A stretch of DNA of 64,000 nucleotides from Tetrahymena elliotti 4EA (taxonomy: Eukaryota; Ciliophora; Oligohymenophorea; Hymenostomatida; Tetrahymenidae). This document shows, one piece after another, positions 24,489 to 37,938 of this stretch; positions within the stretch are counted from its first letter, which is position 1; the number at the start of each line of letters is the position of its first letter. The notes beneath the pieces were generated by a model. It did no database searches, was not told the origin of the DNA, and saw only the letters and a program-made list of their open reading frames with translations. The position numbers were made by a program, and so were the translations under genes. The stretch spans positions 747,334-811,333 of the forward strand of contig JH720328.1 of assembly GCA_000231825.2 (NCBI GenBank), read 5' to 3'.

Positions 24489-27400
24489 ATGATCACTTTT
24501 TTTTTATACTTTGTTTATCTTTTTAAGCTTAGCTAATAAGGCTATGTTGATGTAGAAATGTCATCTTCTATTAATAATATTTAAAATCATTGCTTAGTTT
24601 AGATATTTGGTGATATAAATGGCTGTAACCTTTGCGAATATGGTTATTTTACTTATGAAAATTCTTGCTTTTAGCTGCCCGCTGATTGCTAAGGAGCCAT
24701 ATATAAGTAAATCATTATTATTGCCATTTTTAAAGATAAATTATTAAGTGATTATTACCATCATTAAAGCCAAATTAATAAATATAATTAGGAAAGGTGA
24801 AACTACGATATATTGCAATTTCAACATAAAATATATTTTTTCTTTGAATAATTTTTATAAATGTGATATGAATTGCTAGAAGTGTGAACTAAATAGTAAT
24901 TTAGATGGAGTATAGTGTCCTCTTTGTAATTAAAATTACTTTTTTGATGAGGATTAGCAACTATGCATTATTCCTATACTGAATTGTGAAGTATTTTAAA
25001 AAAACTCCACATAAGATGTATCAAACTAATATACGTGCTTAAAATGCTAATCAGGGTATATTTAAGATGCGACTAATTAGTCATGCGTTAGCTGCTAGAC
25101 AGTTCTTTAAAACTAATAATGTATAGAATGCAAATATTCAGCAAAATCTATTTAATGCGTAAGATGTTAAAATGGATATTACTTGAATGCTAATTTTTAG
25201 TGTTAAAAATGCAGTTTAAATTGTTTAGAGTGTAATTATGGAACTATATATTTCTATGATTTTTTCACTCAAAAACGTTCTTCATAAACAAGAGAATACT
25301 GTACTAGGTGTCCTTAGTTTTATGGATTTAATTATGATGGAATTTCTTGTATTTTTTGTGGTCTTAACAATGAAATCTGTTACTTCTAAGCTTATTCTTC
25401 TTCTATTCTATCAGGCTATGCAGTTTACACGGCTTCACCGTTTTTCAGGAAGCTTGAATAGACATAAATTACATCTTATAAAGTAACATTTACATTAATA
25501 ACACAGTACCCATGTTAAAATTAATGTATTGTAACAACAGGTAATAAATGTTTTAATATAGCTTTATTTCTTACAAATATTTAATATATATTATAGATGC
25601 TACTAAATGCTTTAATGATGTCTAGCAGTAGCTTAATTAATGCATTCTTTGTACTGAAACTTATTAAAGTTTAGCTCAAAATGACACTATCAGCTATTGT
25701 AGCAAGTGCAATAGTTCATGTAAGTTATTTCAAAATAAAGAATAGATTTTGCTTATTGATAAATTAATATTTCATTTAAAATGAAACAATTTTTAAATTG
25801 TATTTGTATTTTTTAGTTTAAATGACTACAGAAGACTCAATATATAAAAGCAAATGTGTTTTGAAAAGCTGCAATAGTTAATGCTCTTAATGTGTTAATG
25901 ATTTTTAAAGTGGTAATTAAGTCTGTCTCTAATGCTAACCGTTTGGAAATGCAGATGATTAAAATATAAAAGACCTTAATTAATTAAATGATTAATTACA
26001 AACTACTATTAACATAAATCCATAACGCTCTTTGATGCTTATAAAAGAATACAATCTAATGAATGCAAACTATTGTATTCCTTGTAAAATTGGATGTTCT
26101 TCTTGCTTTATATCAGATTAATTAACAGGTTATTTTGCTAATCCAGGTCTCGATTAAAAAATAAAAAATTATGCCATGTAGGATATAATGTCTAAGTTTC
26201 CTACCAATTTTAGTGGCATTTAAGTAGACTTCAACTAAACACCCTAACAAGTAAAACTTAAATAAATCATTTTCGATTAATTAATAATTTCAAGCAATGA
26301 ATTGTTTAAATAAATAAATGTACCATTCAATATTTCAAACATTTTTATTTTAATTTAATTTTGTGAAATTATTGATTATTTGATTGTTTATATTTACAAA
26401 TTTGTTAATTATTATTAATTTTAATAAAGTATTTAAATAGGATTCATTTATGCTCCTCTTGTGAGAGTGGTTTCATTCTCAATTCAAAGTAATAGTGTGT
26501 ACTATAATAGGATGAGAAATCCTTTAATTCATATAATATATAATTACAAGCTAATATTAAATAAAGTGATGGATCACTAAAAGATTAGCTTGATTATGTT
26601 TTTGCATAACTAGAAAATTAAATAGGTCTTTATGCATATAATACTATTGATGTGAAATAAGTTAATATTACAATATAATTTGATGAAGCTACATACATGG
26701 TAAATGAAAATGCATTTATAAAATTGCATCTTATTAGAAACTATTTGGAGATTCCAAGTAGATATTTGTACTTAAATATTGTGTTTTAAGGGATGAAGAC
26801 TGATACTTAAATGACAACAATCATAGTTAACTCATACATTTCTATTTTTAATTTTCATTCAGTTAGTTTTTAGGATATCAAAATTCAGATTTCTTCAAAT
26901 AGTAAAAAATTAATTCTATCTTGATATTAGATTAACATTTTTTAATTTAATAAAAAAGAATAAATATTGATTGGTGATATTGATTCATATTATTTACTCT
27001 TTTTTGAAGGTGTTATTTTTTAGTAAGATAAGTCTTAGGAATAATTTGGGTCATTACTTCTTATGTCAAATATTCAGATGTTAAGCATAAATAATTGTTC
27101 TTTCTAAGATATCTATATGAAAAATGATTAATTCATTACATTTTTTGATTATTCATAATTTGAATCTAATTTTGATTAATAAAACATGGGTACTGGAATC
27201 AATTTATAGAAGTTAAATTTTAGTGGCACAAGTTTTTAAAAGTGTTTTATTTCTACAGAATATATTGGAAAATACTCTTTGAAGTTTCTTTTGGCTGACT
27301 CAAATATCTAATTATTTGCAGATTTTGAAAATTCTAACTCTTCAATCAGTAATAGCTGCTTTATTAGAATTAACTCTATCTATCATCCAAGTAAATATTT

Positions 27401-30400
27401 TTTAATTTATCTTGATAATCTTGAAATTTTCTATAATATACAATTACTAATATTCAAACTCTCAATAACCCTACCCTATTTAGATAAAAAAATTAAATCT
27501 AAAAAAATTTATTTGAATAGTTTTTTATGGGGTATTTTTGACATAAAATGAAATAAATTTATACATTAGAATATTTAAAAATACATATTTTATAATATTT
27601 AAATAAGGGGAACTTTTTTACACTCTAAGAACAATATAGATTACTAATAATGTTATATAAGCAGCATTCTAGAATTATGGTGGAATTATTTTTGACTTCT
27701 AGACATTTGATTTTGTAGATTTGCAGGATAATATTATAGAAAAAATAGATGTATAATAAATTTTATCTAGTGTGACACTTTTTAGCTTTTATTAGGGAAT
27801 CATTAATAATACTTTTGTAGGACCTATTCAAGCGCGTGATAGTGATTTTACTTTATTTGATTTAACAGGGCCATTAATATAATATGACATATAATTGTGT
27901 GTAAAAACTTCAGTTAATGTAAACAATTTTACGAATAATGCTTAGATACAAACTAACTAGCCTCTCTTTAAACAAAGCAGTAAAAATATTTTTTTTCTCT
28001 ATAACTTATTCATAAATTTTATTAAAAAAACAACTTAGATTCGATAAACAATAGCAATTACAAGTTTATTTTTATGAATTAAATTTATCTTTAAGATTTT
28101 ATTAATTCTTCTGCTCCTGTTATAAGCATTTAGGGAGCCTACAAGTTAGTAATCAGCCAACTTTATTGGAAAAGTATCTAGACAAATTTTCACTCACTGG
28201 TGTAGGCAACATCTTATAAAATTTATTTGAGTGAATTATTCATTTCTACTTTTAACTAATGGAGATCAGCTTTTTATCTCAATAGTTACTATTTGAATGT
28301 AGAAAAGATCTAGCAGTAACAAGAGACTGCTTGCATATATTAATACATTAATCATTTAGTCGATGATAAATATTTTGATGAATACTATGATGAAGAAATC
28401 CTACCATAATACTTAATTGGTGATTGCTACACTGAAAGTGGTTGCTCTACTGACATAGAAGTTTGTAAATAAGATCTATCCAATAAAAATGAGACTTTTA
28501 TAGCAAGCAAAACTGTTGAATAAAATTTTACAAGTATTAATATTTAATATGATGACAAAACTTTTCCAGTTGGATAAAAATATTATCCTATAATAATTAA
28601 AGATATTTACTTAAAAAATACTAGATTTTTAAGTCCTTTCCTTTAAATTAGCAATTAGTAGAACTAAGTGTAAAAAATAATTGTAGAAAATATTACAATT
28701 GAAGATTCATCTTTAGATACTTATGCATTTTATAAATCTCTTTTAAAAAATAGTTTATTTTTTGATGTTAATTCTAACTCCTCTTATATATTTATAAAGA
28801 ATTTTAGCTTAATCAATGTCTTTTAAGTGTATAATCTTACTTCAATTGATCAACAAACAATATTCACATCCTCAAGTTAAACTAGCCTTATTTAAGCCTA
28901 ATGCACCATACTATACTCTTAGTAGATATCTTATAGTCTTAATATGAGTTAATACAAACAATAATTAGGTAAATAATAATTGTATTTTTTATTTTTATTT
29001 TAAATAACTAATACTGAAATATAAGCTTAAGACACTCATGTCGAGTTTGGAAGATTTGCAGACTTTATTGGGTTTTAAATATATGTGAAAGATAGCTACT
29101 TCGAAAATATTAAATCTCAAAGTGGAGGAGTAGTGAGATTTTCCCCTAGCTCTACAATTGGAAAAAATCTAATTTAATTTCAAAATGTCACAGCAAAAAA
29201 TATCTTTGTCTATACTGTTGGAGGAATATTATAGGTCTACACAGCTTACTTAGGTTAAGATGTGAAAGTGAATATCTATGATTGTAATTTTCACATGATT
29301 AATGCAAACTACTCTGGAGGTATTGTATACATTGAAAATTTAGGTAAAAGTATCAATATGAATATATACAAGACTACTTTAGACACCATTTCTGCTTTCC
29401 AAACAACCATATTAGAACTTCATGATCAAGCTTAACACTCATTAATGCTCTAAGATGTTCTTGTAAATTTTAATTTAAAATCTTTTAAAATGAAAAAATG
29501 TTTTACTTTTTAGCTAAGAAACAACATGAAATATAAATAAAAATAATTTTAAAAAGATAATAAAATTTTGCTATTAATTAACAAATGAACTTTTTTTTTT
29601 TATGAAAATTAAAAGATAACTGAAGGAAATGCAAATTCAAATTCTTTGTACTAAAGCTACAATAAGAATTCTTTGTTTTTAATCAATAACGCTAATACTA
29701 TATTCTATAATACAACAATTTTAAATATTAAAGGTGCAATTATGTTAATTCAATCAACTTAAAGCAAGTTGAGAATTAGTAATTCATAGATAACTTAGAA
29801 TGACGTATATATGTAAATATTAAATGTACAAAATGGATTTTTAGAAGTAGATTCAACAACTATTTCTTTTAACAATTTAATGTTTGCTTATGTAGATATA
29901 CCAAATGACTCAAGATTCAAAGATATTTATATAAATTGCTAATCTCCAATCAGCTGCTCTTCTTGCAACTAAGCTATTTTTCTAGACTCAATGATTATTT
30001 CAAATCAAATTTTTGGGTGCTCTGATTCATATATGAGCTTTGAAAGGAGTGTGACTTTATTCAAAAGATGCTAAATTTATAACAATACTGTGCCTTCTAT
30101 AGCACGAGATATGGAGTATCCAATATCAGTAATAAAATTCTTTTAAAAAGCTTAAAGCTCAAATTGTCAAATAAATTTGATTCTTCACTCTGACATTAAT
30201 CTGAACATCTTAACTAAAGATTCAAAAGGAGTAGTTCAAGTTTTATCAACTCAGCTTTTAGTATTCAACTCAACGTTTTCATCTAACAATGCAGTAATAT
30301 TTACTACTAATCTTTTTCCTCTCTCAAACAAAAATTTTATTTGAAAATGAAAAAAATAAAACACAAAAAATACCTTTTCAATCTTATTCTTACAAATTCT

Positions 30401-33400
30401 AAAATATTTAATTGATTTTTTTAACAGTAAAAAAATTAAAATATTATCTCAACTAAATATACCTTATTAATTTCATCTTTTAATTAAATATTTTTTGCGA
30501 CACTTTTGAAATACTGGAGAATCTCATGAATTAAATAATACCAATAGATTTTAATTTCAAAATCTGAAAATTTGGCATTAAATAATTTTCAATAATGGTT
30601 AAAATAAAATTTTTTGTGATAAATAATAGGGATATGGAGGTAGTATTTATTATGGATACTAAACATCTTAAACTAATTCTTACAGTGGATCAAGAATGCT
30701 GATGTAATCTAAAGCTAAATTTGAAAATGAATATAAATTTAGATCTTTAGATGAATAGAAGCAGAATATGCTTGATTATGAAAGCTATTATTTGGGATAA
30801 ATAACAAATTAAGTGGCATATGAATAAAGAGACATAAATTATTATCAATAAGTAAATTTACAATATCCTGGTGAAAGCTAGCTAATAAATGATTAAATGG
30901 TGATAAATTAATATAATTAAATTTTTAAATATTAAAACACATCAGAAGTATTTATTGTTGATTTATCTAAATTTGAAAATAATTATGCAACATATTCTGG
31001 TGGGGCTATACATTATGTCAGCTGTTAAGAAGTTCAGAAATGCAAATTTGTATTATATAATTCAAACTTTATAAATAATTCAGCTGGCATTAATTCACCT
31101 GCTGTCAGCAGTCTCAACCATGTACCCACTTTTAAAAATAATACAGCTGAATTAAATCATTTAAAGAATGGTTAAAACATAAATTATGATGTGGCTTCTT
31201 TCAACATAGCTCCTACTCTAGTCAAGATCAATTTCCTTGAAAAAAATGATATCAATTATTTAAAAATTTAATCAGGAGAAGTTCAAGATGAAGGTTTAGT
31301 TGTTGAATTGTACAATTTTTTAAATGAAAAAATATTCTATTCTGAAATAGATAGTCTTCCTACTTGTTAGCTTTACTTTGCTGATACTAAGATGGTAGCT
31401 GATTTTAATATTACCACAAACAGCTTAGTATTCACACCATTTTAGCTTACTTATGAGCCAGGAAAATAAAAATAATTAGGTATCTAATGCAGTTGCTTAA
31501 AGGTGCCTTACATTGATGGAAGTGGGGTTGTGGAAAATTAAAATTACATGACGTATGAAAAAAATATTCTAGTTGAATTTGATAAATGCAATTAAGGAGA
31601 TATATATTTATTTGATAAGCAAATATGCTCAAAATGCAACAAAGGTAGTTACACTTTTGATAATCCTGAGAAGGCAATCTGTTAAGTCTGCCCTATGGGA
31701 GCTTATGTAATATTTTATAACAATTTTAAATATTTTTTAATTTATTAAATTAATACAGTGTGCAGGAGGTAACAAAATATAGCTTTTAAAAGGATATTGG
31801 AATAATTAAAATAATAAACCACAGACAGTTATTGAATGCTATTAAAATATAAATAATTGTGTAGGAGAAGTAGATTCAAATGGAACAACTCTTCCAGAAA
31901 CTCCATTCACTCCTTGTGATATAGGCCATGTTGGAGCTCTATGTGAGTAGTGTGACATAAGAGTAAATTTATTTTAAATTGAGATTTTTTTTTTGAAATT
32001 GTATTTAAATCTAAGTCAGCAAAAAGTTCAAAGAGATATTTCTCAAATGGTAATTATGAATGTGGAGACTGTGATAGTCCTGAAAAAATTTATACAAAAA
32101 TATCTTTTGTGCTATTAGGTTGCTTTATCTTTGCAATTATAACTGTTAATGCAATTGTTTCTGAAGTAAAAAATAAAATTTTAAAGGCAGCGTTTAAGTT
32201 GATGGGAGTCCTTTTGCTTGGAACAAATTCATAATATTTTTAAGCATCTTCATCTCTGTTTAAAATATTCATAAATTATGCTCAAATAAATTTCATAATT
32301 TACACTTTGAAATTAAATAATCCAGGAATTATAACTGAGGTTATTTAATCAATTATTTCTCCTTTCAAGTAACAAATTTCTTTTTATTTATATTTCTTGG
32401 TTTTTGGAATTAATATATATAATAAATATATAATAGATTTCTTGAGACTGGATTCGATTGTGCTTTAAGCTACACTTTCAACTTAGATATTATTTATGTA
32501 AAGGTTTTTGGATATTGCTTACTTCCAATATTTTATTATGTAGTTATAGTTTTTTTTCTTTGCATAATTGAGATCTTCCACAAAAAAATAATAAAGAATT
32601 ATTATTTTTACATTTCTGCATTTTTTGTTACCCTTTTTACTATTCCTTCAGTGGTTTAGTATTTGGTTTTAGTCCTCTCTTGCAGGTAGATAGGTAACTA
32701 AAAATATATAACAGCAGATGTTACATAGACTTGCTATACTGCTTAACATGTAGAGTATATTAAGAAGCTCCTTATTCCATCTATAGTGGTTTATGTATTT
32801 CTTGTACCCTCTGCTATGATAACCTTTTTATATTTTAATAAGCACAAACTCTAAAATAATATCTTTGAATTAAAATTTGGGTTTTTATATAGAGAATATA
32901 AGGCTATTGTTTTCTATTGGGAGATTATTCGTTTGGTTATCAAAGTTATAATATATTCTGTTATCAGTATTTGGGATGAAAATGTTTAAGCTAAGGCACT
33001 CTTCAGTATTTTAATGCTTATTATTTACTAGTATGCACTGAACAAGACATAGCCCTTCAAAAATGATAGACTGAACTTCTTAGAAAGTCTCTCAACAAGT
33101 TTAAATATATTTTCTATTTTTATTGCACTGTTTTGCAAGATTGCAGATAGATTATTCTTTGTCTATCTTGGATTTGTTTTAGTAATAGGTCTCAACATTA
33201 TCTTTTTAACTTATCTTGGAGTTGACTTTTATAAAATCTATAAAAATGGATTCAATAAATTAGGTAGATTGATGAGTAAATGCTTGAGAAGAAAAACTTA
33301 AACACAAGAGATTTAAAGGGAAGAAAATATAGAAAAAGAGCTGACTTAAAGTTAAATTATTGCTATTTAAAAATGGTTTCATTTGAAGACTTTTGTTTTA

Positions 33401-34423
33401 GTTTATATTTAATTGAAAAAGATAAGAATTCCTGTTTAAATTTACTCAGAAGAAGTCTTTTTCATTTATAATAAGATAAAAAAAGTAATTCCTCTAATGA
33501 GCTTAGACTAAATTTAAAAGGAGATGGCAAACAAGATAGATGAAAATATGAAATTAAATGGCTTCTATGTACTTAAAATAGAGAACAATTCTTCTTCTTT
33601 TATAAACAAATTAATAGAATAAAATGCTTAAAATCTTATAAGCTTCAACCTTTCGGATCATTTGAGCAACCTAAAGAATTTCTATGACTTGTAAAATGTA
33701 CATGAAGGAAGAATAAAAAATATTTTTGAAGGAAACACAATTGTAGGTAAAGAAATAACCCTGAATGAAGATCATTAACAAATAAGACTAAGAAATAGCA
33801 GTACAAAATCAAAAACTAATGCCTATGATAATGATTCGAATCTATTTATTCAATAAAACTAAAATCTATACAATTAATAAATGTAGGCCTTAGAATATGC
33901 CAAAGAGATAATACCTTAAGATGAATAGCTTCACTAAAATAAAAGCTAAATTATAAAGTAAAGAACAGCTATTGATGATGACACTAACTCAAAAGGGAGC
34001 TAAGAATTAATTCTCTAAAACAAAGGAAATTTTATGAAATAAAAATCTTAAGAAGAAGAAGAAGAAAATTCTCACAAAGTAATTGAACTTAGTGAGTTTT
34101 AATCAAATTCATAATCAGATTCAAATAAAAAAACTATTTATCAATAAACCTTGATAAGTCCAACAAATAGTATGCATTCAAATATTTGTCTAAACTAAAA
34201 TCTTAAATAACACACGTCTCCAGTATTTAACTCAGGACATGCTTTAACTGAAAAATTTAAAAATCATAAAACAGACCCTTAATAATAAGAAGCACCAAAA
34301 TAAGTATTCTCAAAAAGGTCATTATCTTAGAACAAAGAATGGAGCTCTTTAGTTAATTAATAAAATTTAGAGGAAGTTATACATTTTGAATCTGATGATG
34401 ATGAAGATGATATTAATCTTTGA
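24489..34423 (+). CDS. Giant Cys-rich multi-pass membrane protein with secreted ectodomain
   Basis: A single multi-intron gene of roughly 2,800 residues; TGA at 34421-34423. It starts with a signal peptide (MITFFLYFVYLFKLS). Next come furin/growth-factor-receptor-like CxxC modules up to about 26.2 kb (CDMNCQKCE, CPLCNQNYFF, CLKCQSGYI, CVRCQNGYYLN). A long Asn/Ser/Ile/Phe-rich ectodomain follows (about 26.4-31.4 kb); its short repeated strands would suit a beta-helix, but that is inference. A juxtamembrane Cys block (ECYQNINNC, CDIGHVGALCEQCD, YECGDCD) leads to about 8-9 membrane segments (about 32.1-33.24 kb, for example FVLLGCFIFAIITVNAIV). A cytoplasmic tail ends in an acidic patch (ESDDDEDDINL). 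There are at least ten introns; one, starting GTAAATC near 24.71 kb, is clear. The architecture resembles large ciliate cell-surface proteins of unknown role. Ligand and function are unknown. Confidence 0.75.
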
Positions 34424-35488
34424 TAAAAAAAATACTAATTTATTTTTAAAAAATAAGAAAAATAAAAAACTAAATTAATTGATGATAGATGAATCCTTTA
34501 TGAAAATAATAAAAATAAATCTCAAACAAAATGCCTCTTTATTTTGATTTGAATATAAGAAAAAATATTACTTAAATAATAGATCAGCTTTCCAATTGAC
34601 TGATTAAACAAACAACTAATTGTCTATTTATAGTCTGATAAATTCATTAAATTTAAATTATTTTAACGAATGTCAATACTTATTTAATTCACATTAATTA
34701 ATCTATTTTTAATTCCAAAACAATTTATCATAATCACTCTTATTTTAAAAATATACCATATTCCTTTATTTTATATCATTTAAATTATTTCAATTAACTA
34801 ATATTTTATTTTTATTAATATTTTAAATTAAATTCAATTCTAAAATTTTCTTTTGCTTAAAAATAATAGAATTATATTACTCCTTTTTACAATAAAGCTT
34901 TAAAAATTTTTATTTAAGATTGCACTTTTTATCTTGAACAAAATCATTTTAAAAATTTTAATTTGTTTAAGATGATTTTGATTAATTTTTTTTTATTTAT
35001 TTTCTAAAAAAATATAAAAATTTGATAGTAATAATTATTTTTTTTATGATTAATTTGCTTTAGTTTTTTATTTTTTGATTTAGAATAAGATTCGCTTTTT
35101 GACCTAAATCTTTTGAATCAAATTCACTATTACCTTTGAATCAAATTTTATTTAAAAATCCATCAGTAAAAATTAAATATTTAAACATATGCGTCAACAA
35201 CTACGTTCTAATTCACTGATCTAAATTCTGTATTATTAATAAAAAATTATCTATGTATCTAATTGGATCTATTTATTATTATAATAAGATCATCATTATA
35301 GATCACCTGTAATAAAAACGTATTTATTATAAATAATTTGTTAATTAATATCATTCAAATATTCTTAGATACCTGATTAAGATAGAAAATAAACAAAAAA
35401 ACACACATTTATTAGTATTTTATTAATTTTTAAAAAATATAAAAAACATAAAGGTAAAATACACGAATATTTGAAGTTAGATAGTAAA
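34424..35488. other. Intergenic, AT-rich
   Basis: About 1.06 kb separating the giant membrane protein from the fourth otubain-like gene. No feature recognised. Confidence 0.6.
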
Positions 35489-37938
35489 ATGGATAGAAGT
35501 AATATTTTAGAATCTATACTATTTAGCTTTACTTTTTTCATTAATATTAATTAATACTTTTGAATAATAAATAGGTGGAAGTTTTAACAAACCTAAAATT
35601 TTTGAAAGGATTTCAGATGATGAGTTTTTAGTCCACTTTGGAAAGGATAAAGATTTTGTTGGTATTATAGAAGAAATGATTCACTTGGCAGAGAAATACA
35701 ACTTAAGCTATAAAAATGCTTTGGATTCATTTGTTGATTAGCTCAACATCAAGCTAAAATCAATTCATGTTATATCCAAAATCGATGTATTTGGAGCTAA
35801 GTACTCAAAAGAAGAGAAATATCACAATGCATTAAAAAAAATAGTTGATAAATATCCTTTCTACATGATGGTTAGAGGTGATAAAAACAGTTTTTATAGA
35901 TCATTTATGCTTTCATTAGTTCTTTCTTTGATTCTAAACAAGAAAACAGCTGTGATCGTTTCTCTAATGAAAAAAATTTCCAGTATCTCATTAATTAGTT
36001 TTAAGCACAAGAAAGTTTAAGCTCTTAAAAGAAATGTAGAGTTTCTCAAATGTTTCTTGCTAAGTTTTCTATATGAATGCGTGGAATTCAGTTTAGGTGC
36101 CAGATAATTCAATTTGAGAGATTTTGTTAAACGTTACAACTCAGCTCCTATTGTAGATTTTGGTATGGTTATCTTTTCCAGACATTTAATTTTAACAAAA
36201 TTTGAAGATAATTCTTGTGATCCTGAATACAAGCATCTCTTTGACTAAGTTAACCAAAATAAAACAAAGAACTATTTAAATGAATATTCTAAGGAAGCAG
36301 AAGAGTTCATATTCCCTCTAGCGGCACAAGTAATTTGAATTATTTATTGATAATAGATTATCAAGTAATTCTCCTTTATGTATTTATCAATATAATTCAT
36401 TTATTTTAAAGGCATTCTAAGTTGATTTAGTCATCTAGAACTTGTACTTGTAAAATAACAAATATGTTACTAATGAAATTTAATTCAAACCTTTACCAGG
36501 ATCTGATGCTTTAGAAAAAATTATTCTTTGTTGCTAGAAAGATCACTTTGAATCTTTAATTCCTAAAGATTTGTACTAAACTCATTTATCTGAGTACGAT
36601 GAAATTGAACTTTTTGAGAATATTGATTAAGCTAAGATGGAAAAAAATGGTGAGCTAAAAGATGACGACGACGACGAGGATGATGTTCTTTTAGATGAGG
36701 ATGTTTAAGAATAAGAAATAGAACATAATTATGAAGGAGAACAAGAATTAGATGTTGAAGAAGATAGTACTATGCCTCAAGATTCAAATAAGAAAAAGAA
36801 CCGTAATGAAGAGAAAAGTGAGTAGTTTGAAGACCAAAATTTAGATGATGAGCTATAAAAAGAATAGGAAAGAATTGAGTAAGAACAATTAAAATAAAAG
36901 CAATTAGAATTAGAAAAAAAGTTAGAGGAAGAGAGACTTTAAAAAGAGGCTGAAGAAGCTAGAATAAAAAAAGAAGCAGAAGAAGCAAGAATTAGATAAG
37001 AAGCTGAGGAGGCAAAAAAAAAATAAGAAGCAGAAGAGGTAAGACTCAAAAAAGAAGCTGAAGAGGAAAGAATCAAAAAAGAGGCAGAAGAGGCAAGATT
37101 AAAGAAAGAAGCAGAAGAAGCTAGAATTAAGAAAGAAGCTGAGCAGGCAAGACTGAAAAAAGAAGCTGAAGAAGCAAGATTAAAAAAAGAAGCTGAGGAA
37201 GCAAGACTTAAGAAGGAGGCAGAAGAAGCAAGAATTAAGAAAGAAGCTGAAGAGGCAAGATTAAAGAAAGAGGCAGAAGAAGCTAGAATAAAAAAAGAGG
37301 CTGAAGAAGCTAGAATTAAATAAGAAGCAGAAGAAGCAAGAAAAAAGAAAGATGCAGAAGAAAAAGAAAAAGAAAGAATATTATTAGAGAAATAAAAAAG
37401 AGAAGCTGAAGAAATACGTATAAAAGAAGAATAAATAAATAAATAAAAAGCAGAAAGCGAAAGATAGGAGTCACTTTAGAAAGCTGAAGCTGAAGAGAGG
37501 GAAAGATAGCTGAATTTACAGAGGGAAAAAGAACTTGAAGAATTTAAGAGAAAAGAAGAAATTCAAATTCCTGAACCTCAATAAAGCTAGAGATAAGGAT
37601 AATCTTCTGGGTTGAGATATAGAAATTAGGAAAGATAAGGTGGCCAAGAACGTTTTGATTCTTCTCTGAATCCAGAAGGCCAAACAATTTAAGACAAAAG
37701 CTAGAATCAAGCCTAATCTTAATAAGCTTAAGGTTAGAAGAAAGCTTCAGAAAGAATTTAGTAGATTTAATCTTAGAATGCTTCTTTTAAATAAAACAAA
37801 AAGAAAAAGAAAGACTAATAATATTGGGTATATATTGCAATAGGAGCAGCAGTTCTATTTGGTTCTATTGTTATTGATAAAGTGAAAAAAAATGAATTAT
37901 AAATTACACCATTGTCATATATCAAAAGTAAGCTCTGA
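35489..37938 (+). CDS. Otubain-like pseudo-protease with long E/K/R helix and C-terminal membrane anchor
   Basis: Exons 35489-35498 (ten bases), 35575-36329 and 36412-37938 join in frame to 763 residues; TGA at 37936-37938. The OTU fold is clear: FYMMVRGDKNSFYRSFML, then after the shared phase-0 intron AFQVDLVIQNLYLQ, then IILCCQKDHFESLIP. The catalytic block is changed from GDGNC to GDKNS, with Ser109 at the Cys position, while a His remains in the His motif. Next come an acidic stretch (DDDDDEDD), about 16 copies of a 9-residue unit (EAEEARLKK type) forming a highly charged helix, and a Q/S-rich linker. The C-terminus is WVYIAIGAAVLFGSIVIDK, one hydrophobic helix followed by about 18 residues. 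This is a tail-anchor arrangement and there is no N-terminal signal, so it is probably held on the cytosolic face of a membrane. No CxxC ribbons are present. It is likely an inactive scaffold or ubiquitin-binding protein; Ser in place of Cys makes proteolysis unlikely. Confidence 0.78.
36937..37370 (+). repeat. 27-bp coding tandem repeat (9-residue EAEEAR[IL]KK units)
   Basis: About 16 head-to-tail 27-base units in the pseudo-protease gene encode alternating Glu and Lys/Arg with Ala. The charge pattern fits a solvent-exposed single alpha helix better than a heptad coiled coil. The units differ mainly by synonymous changes and Ile/Leu swaps, so expansion and homogenisation look fairly recent. 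Confidence 0.85.

Noticed and set aside
25238..25486. 82-residue plus-strand frame inside the giant membrane protein
   Set aside because: It starts where the Cys-rich frame (CLECNYGTIYFYD...) continues one base off, so it is a shadow frame.
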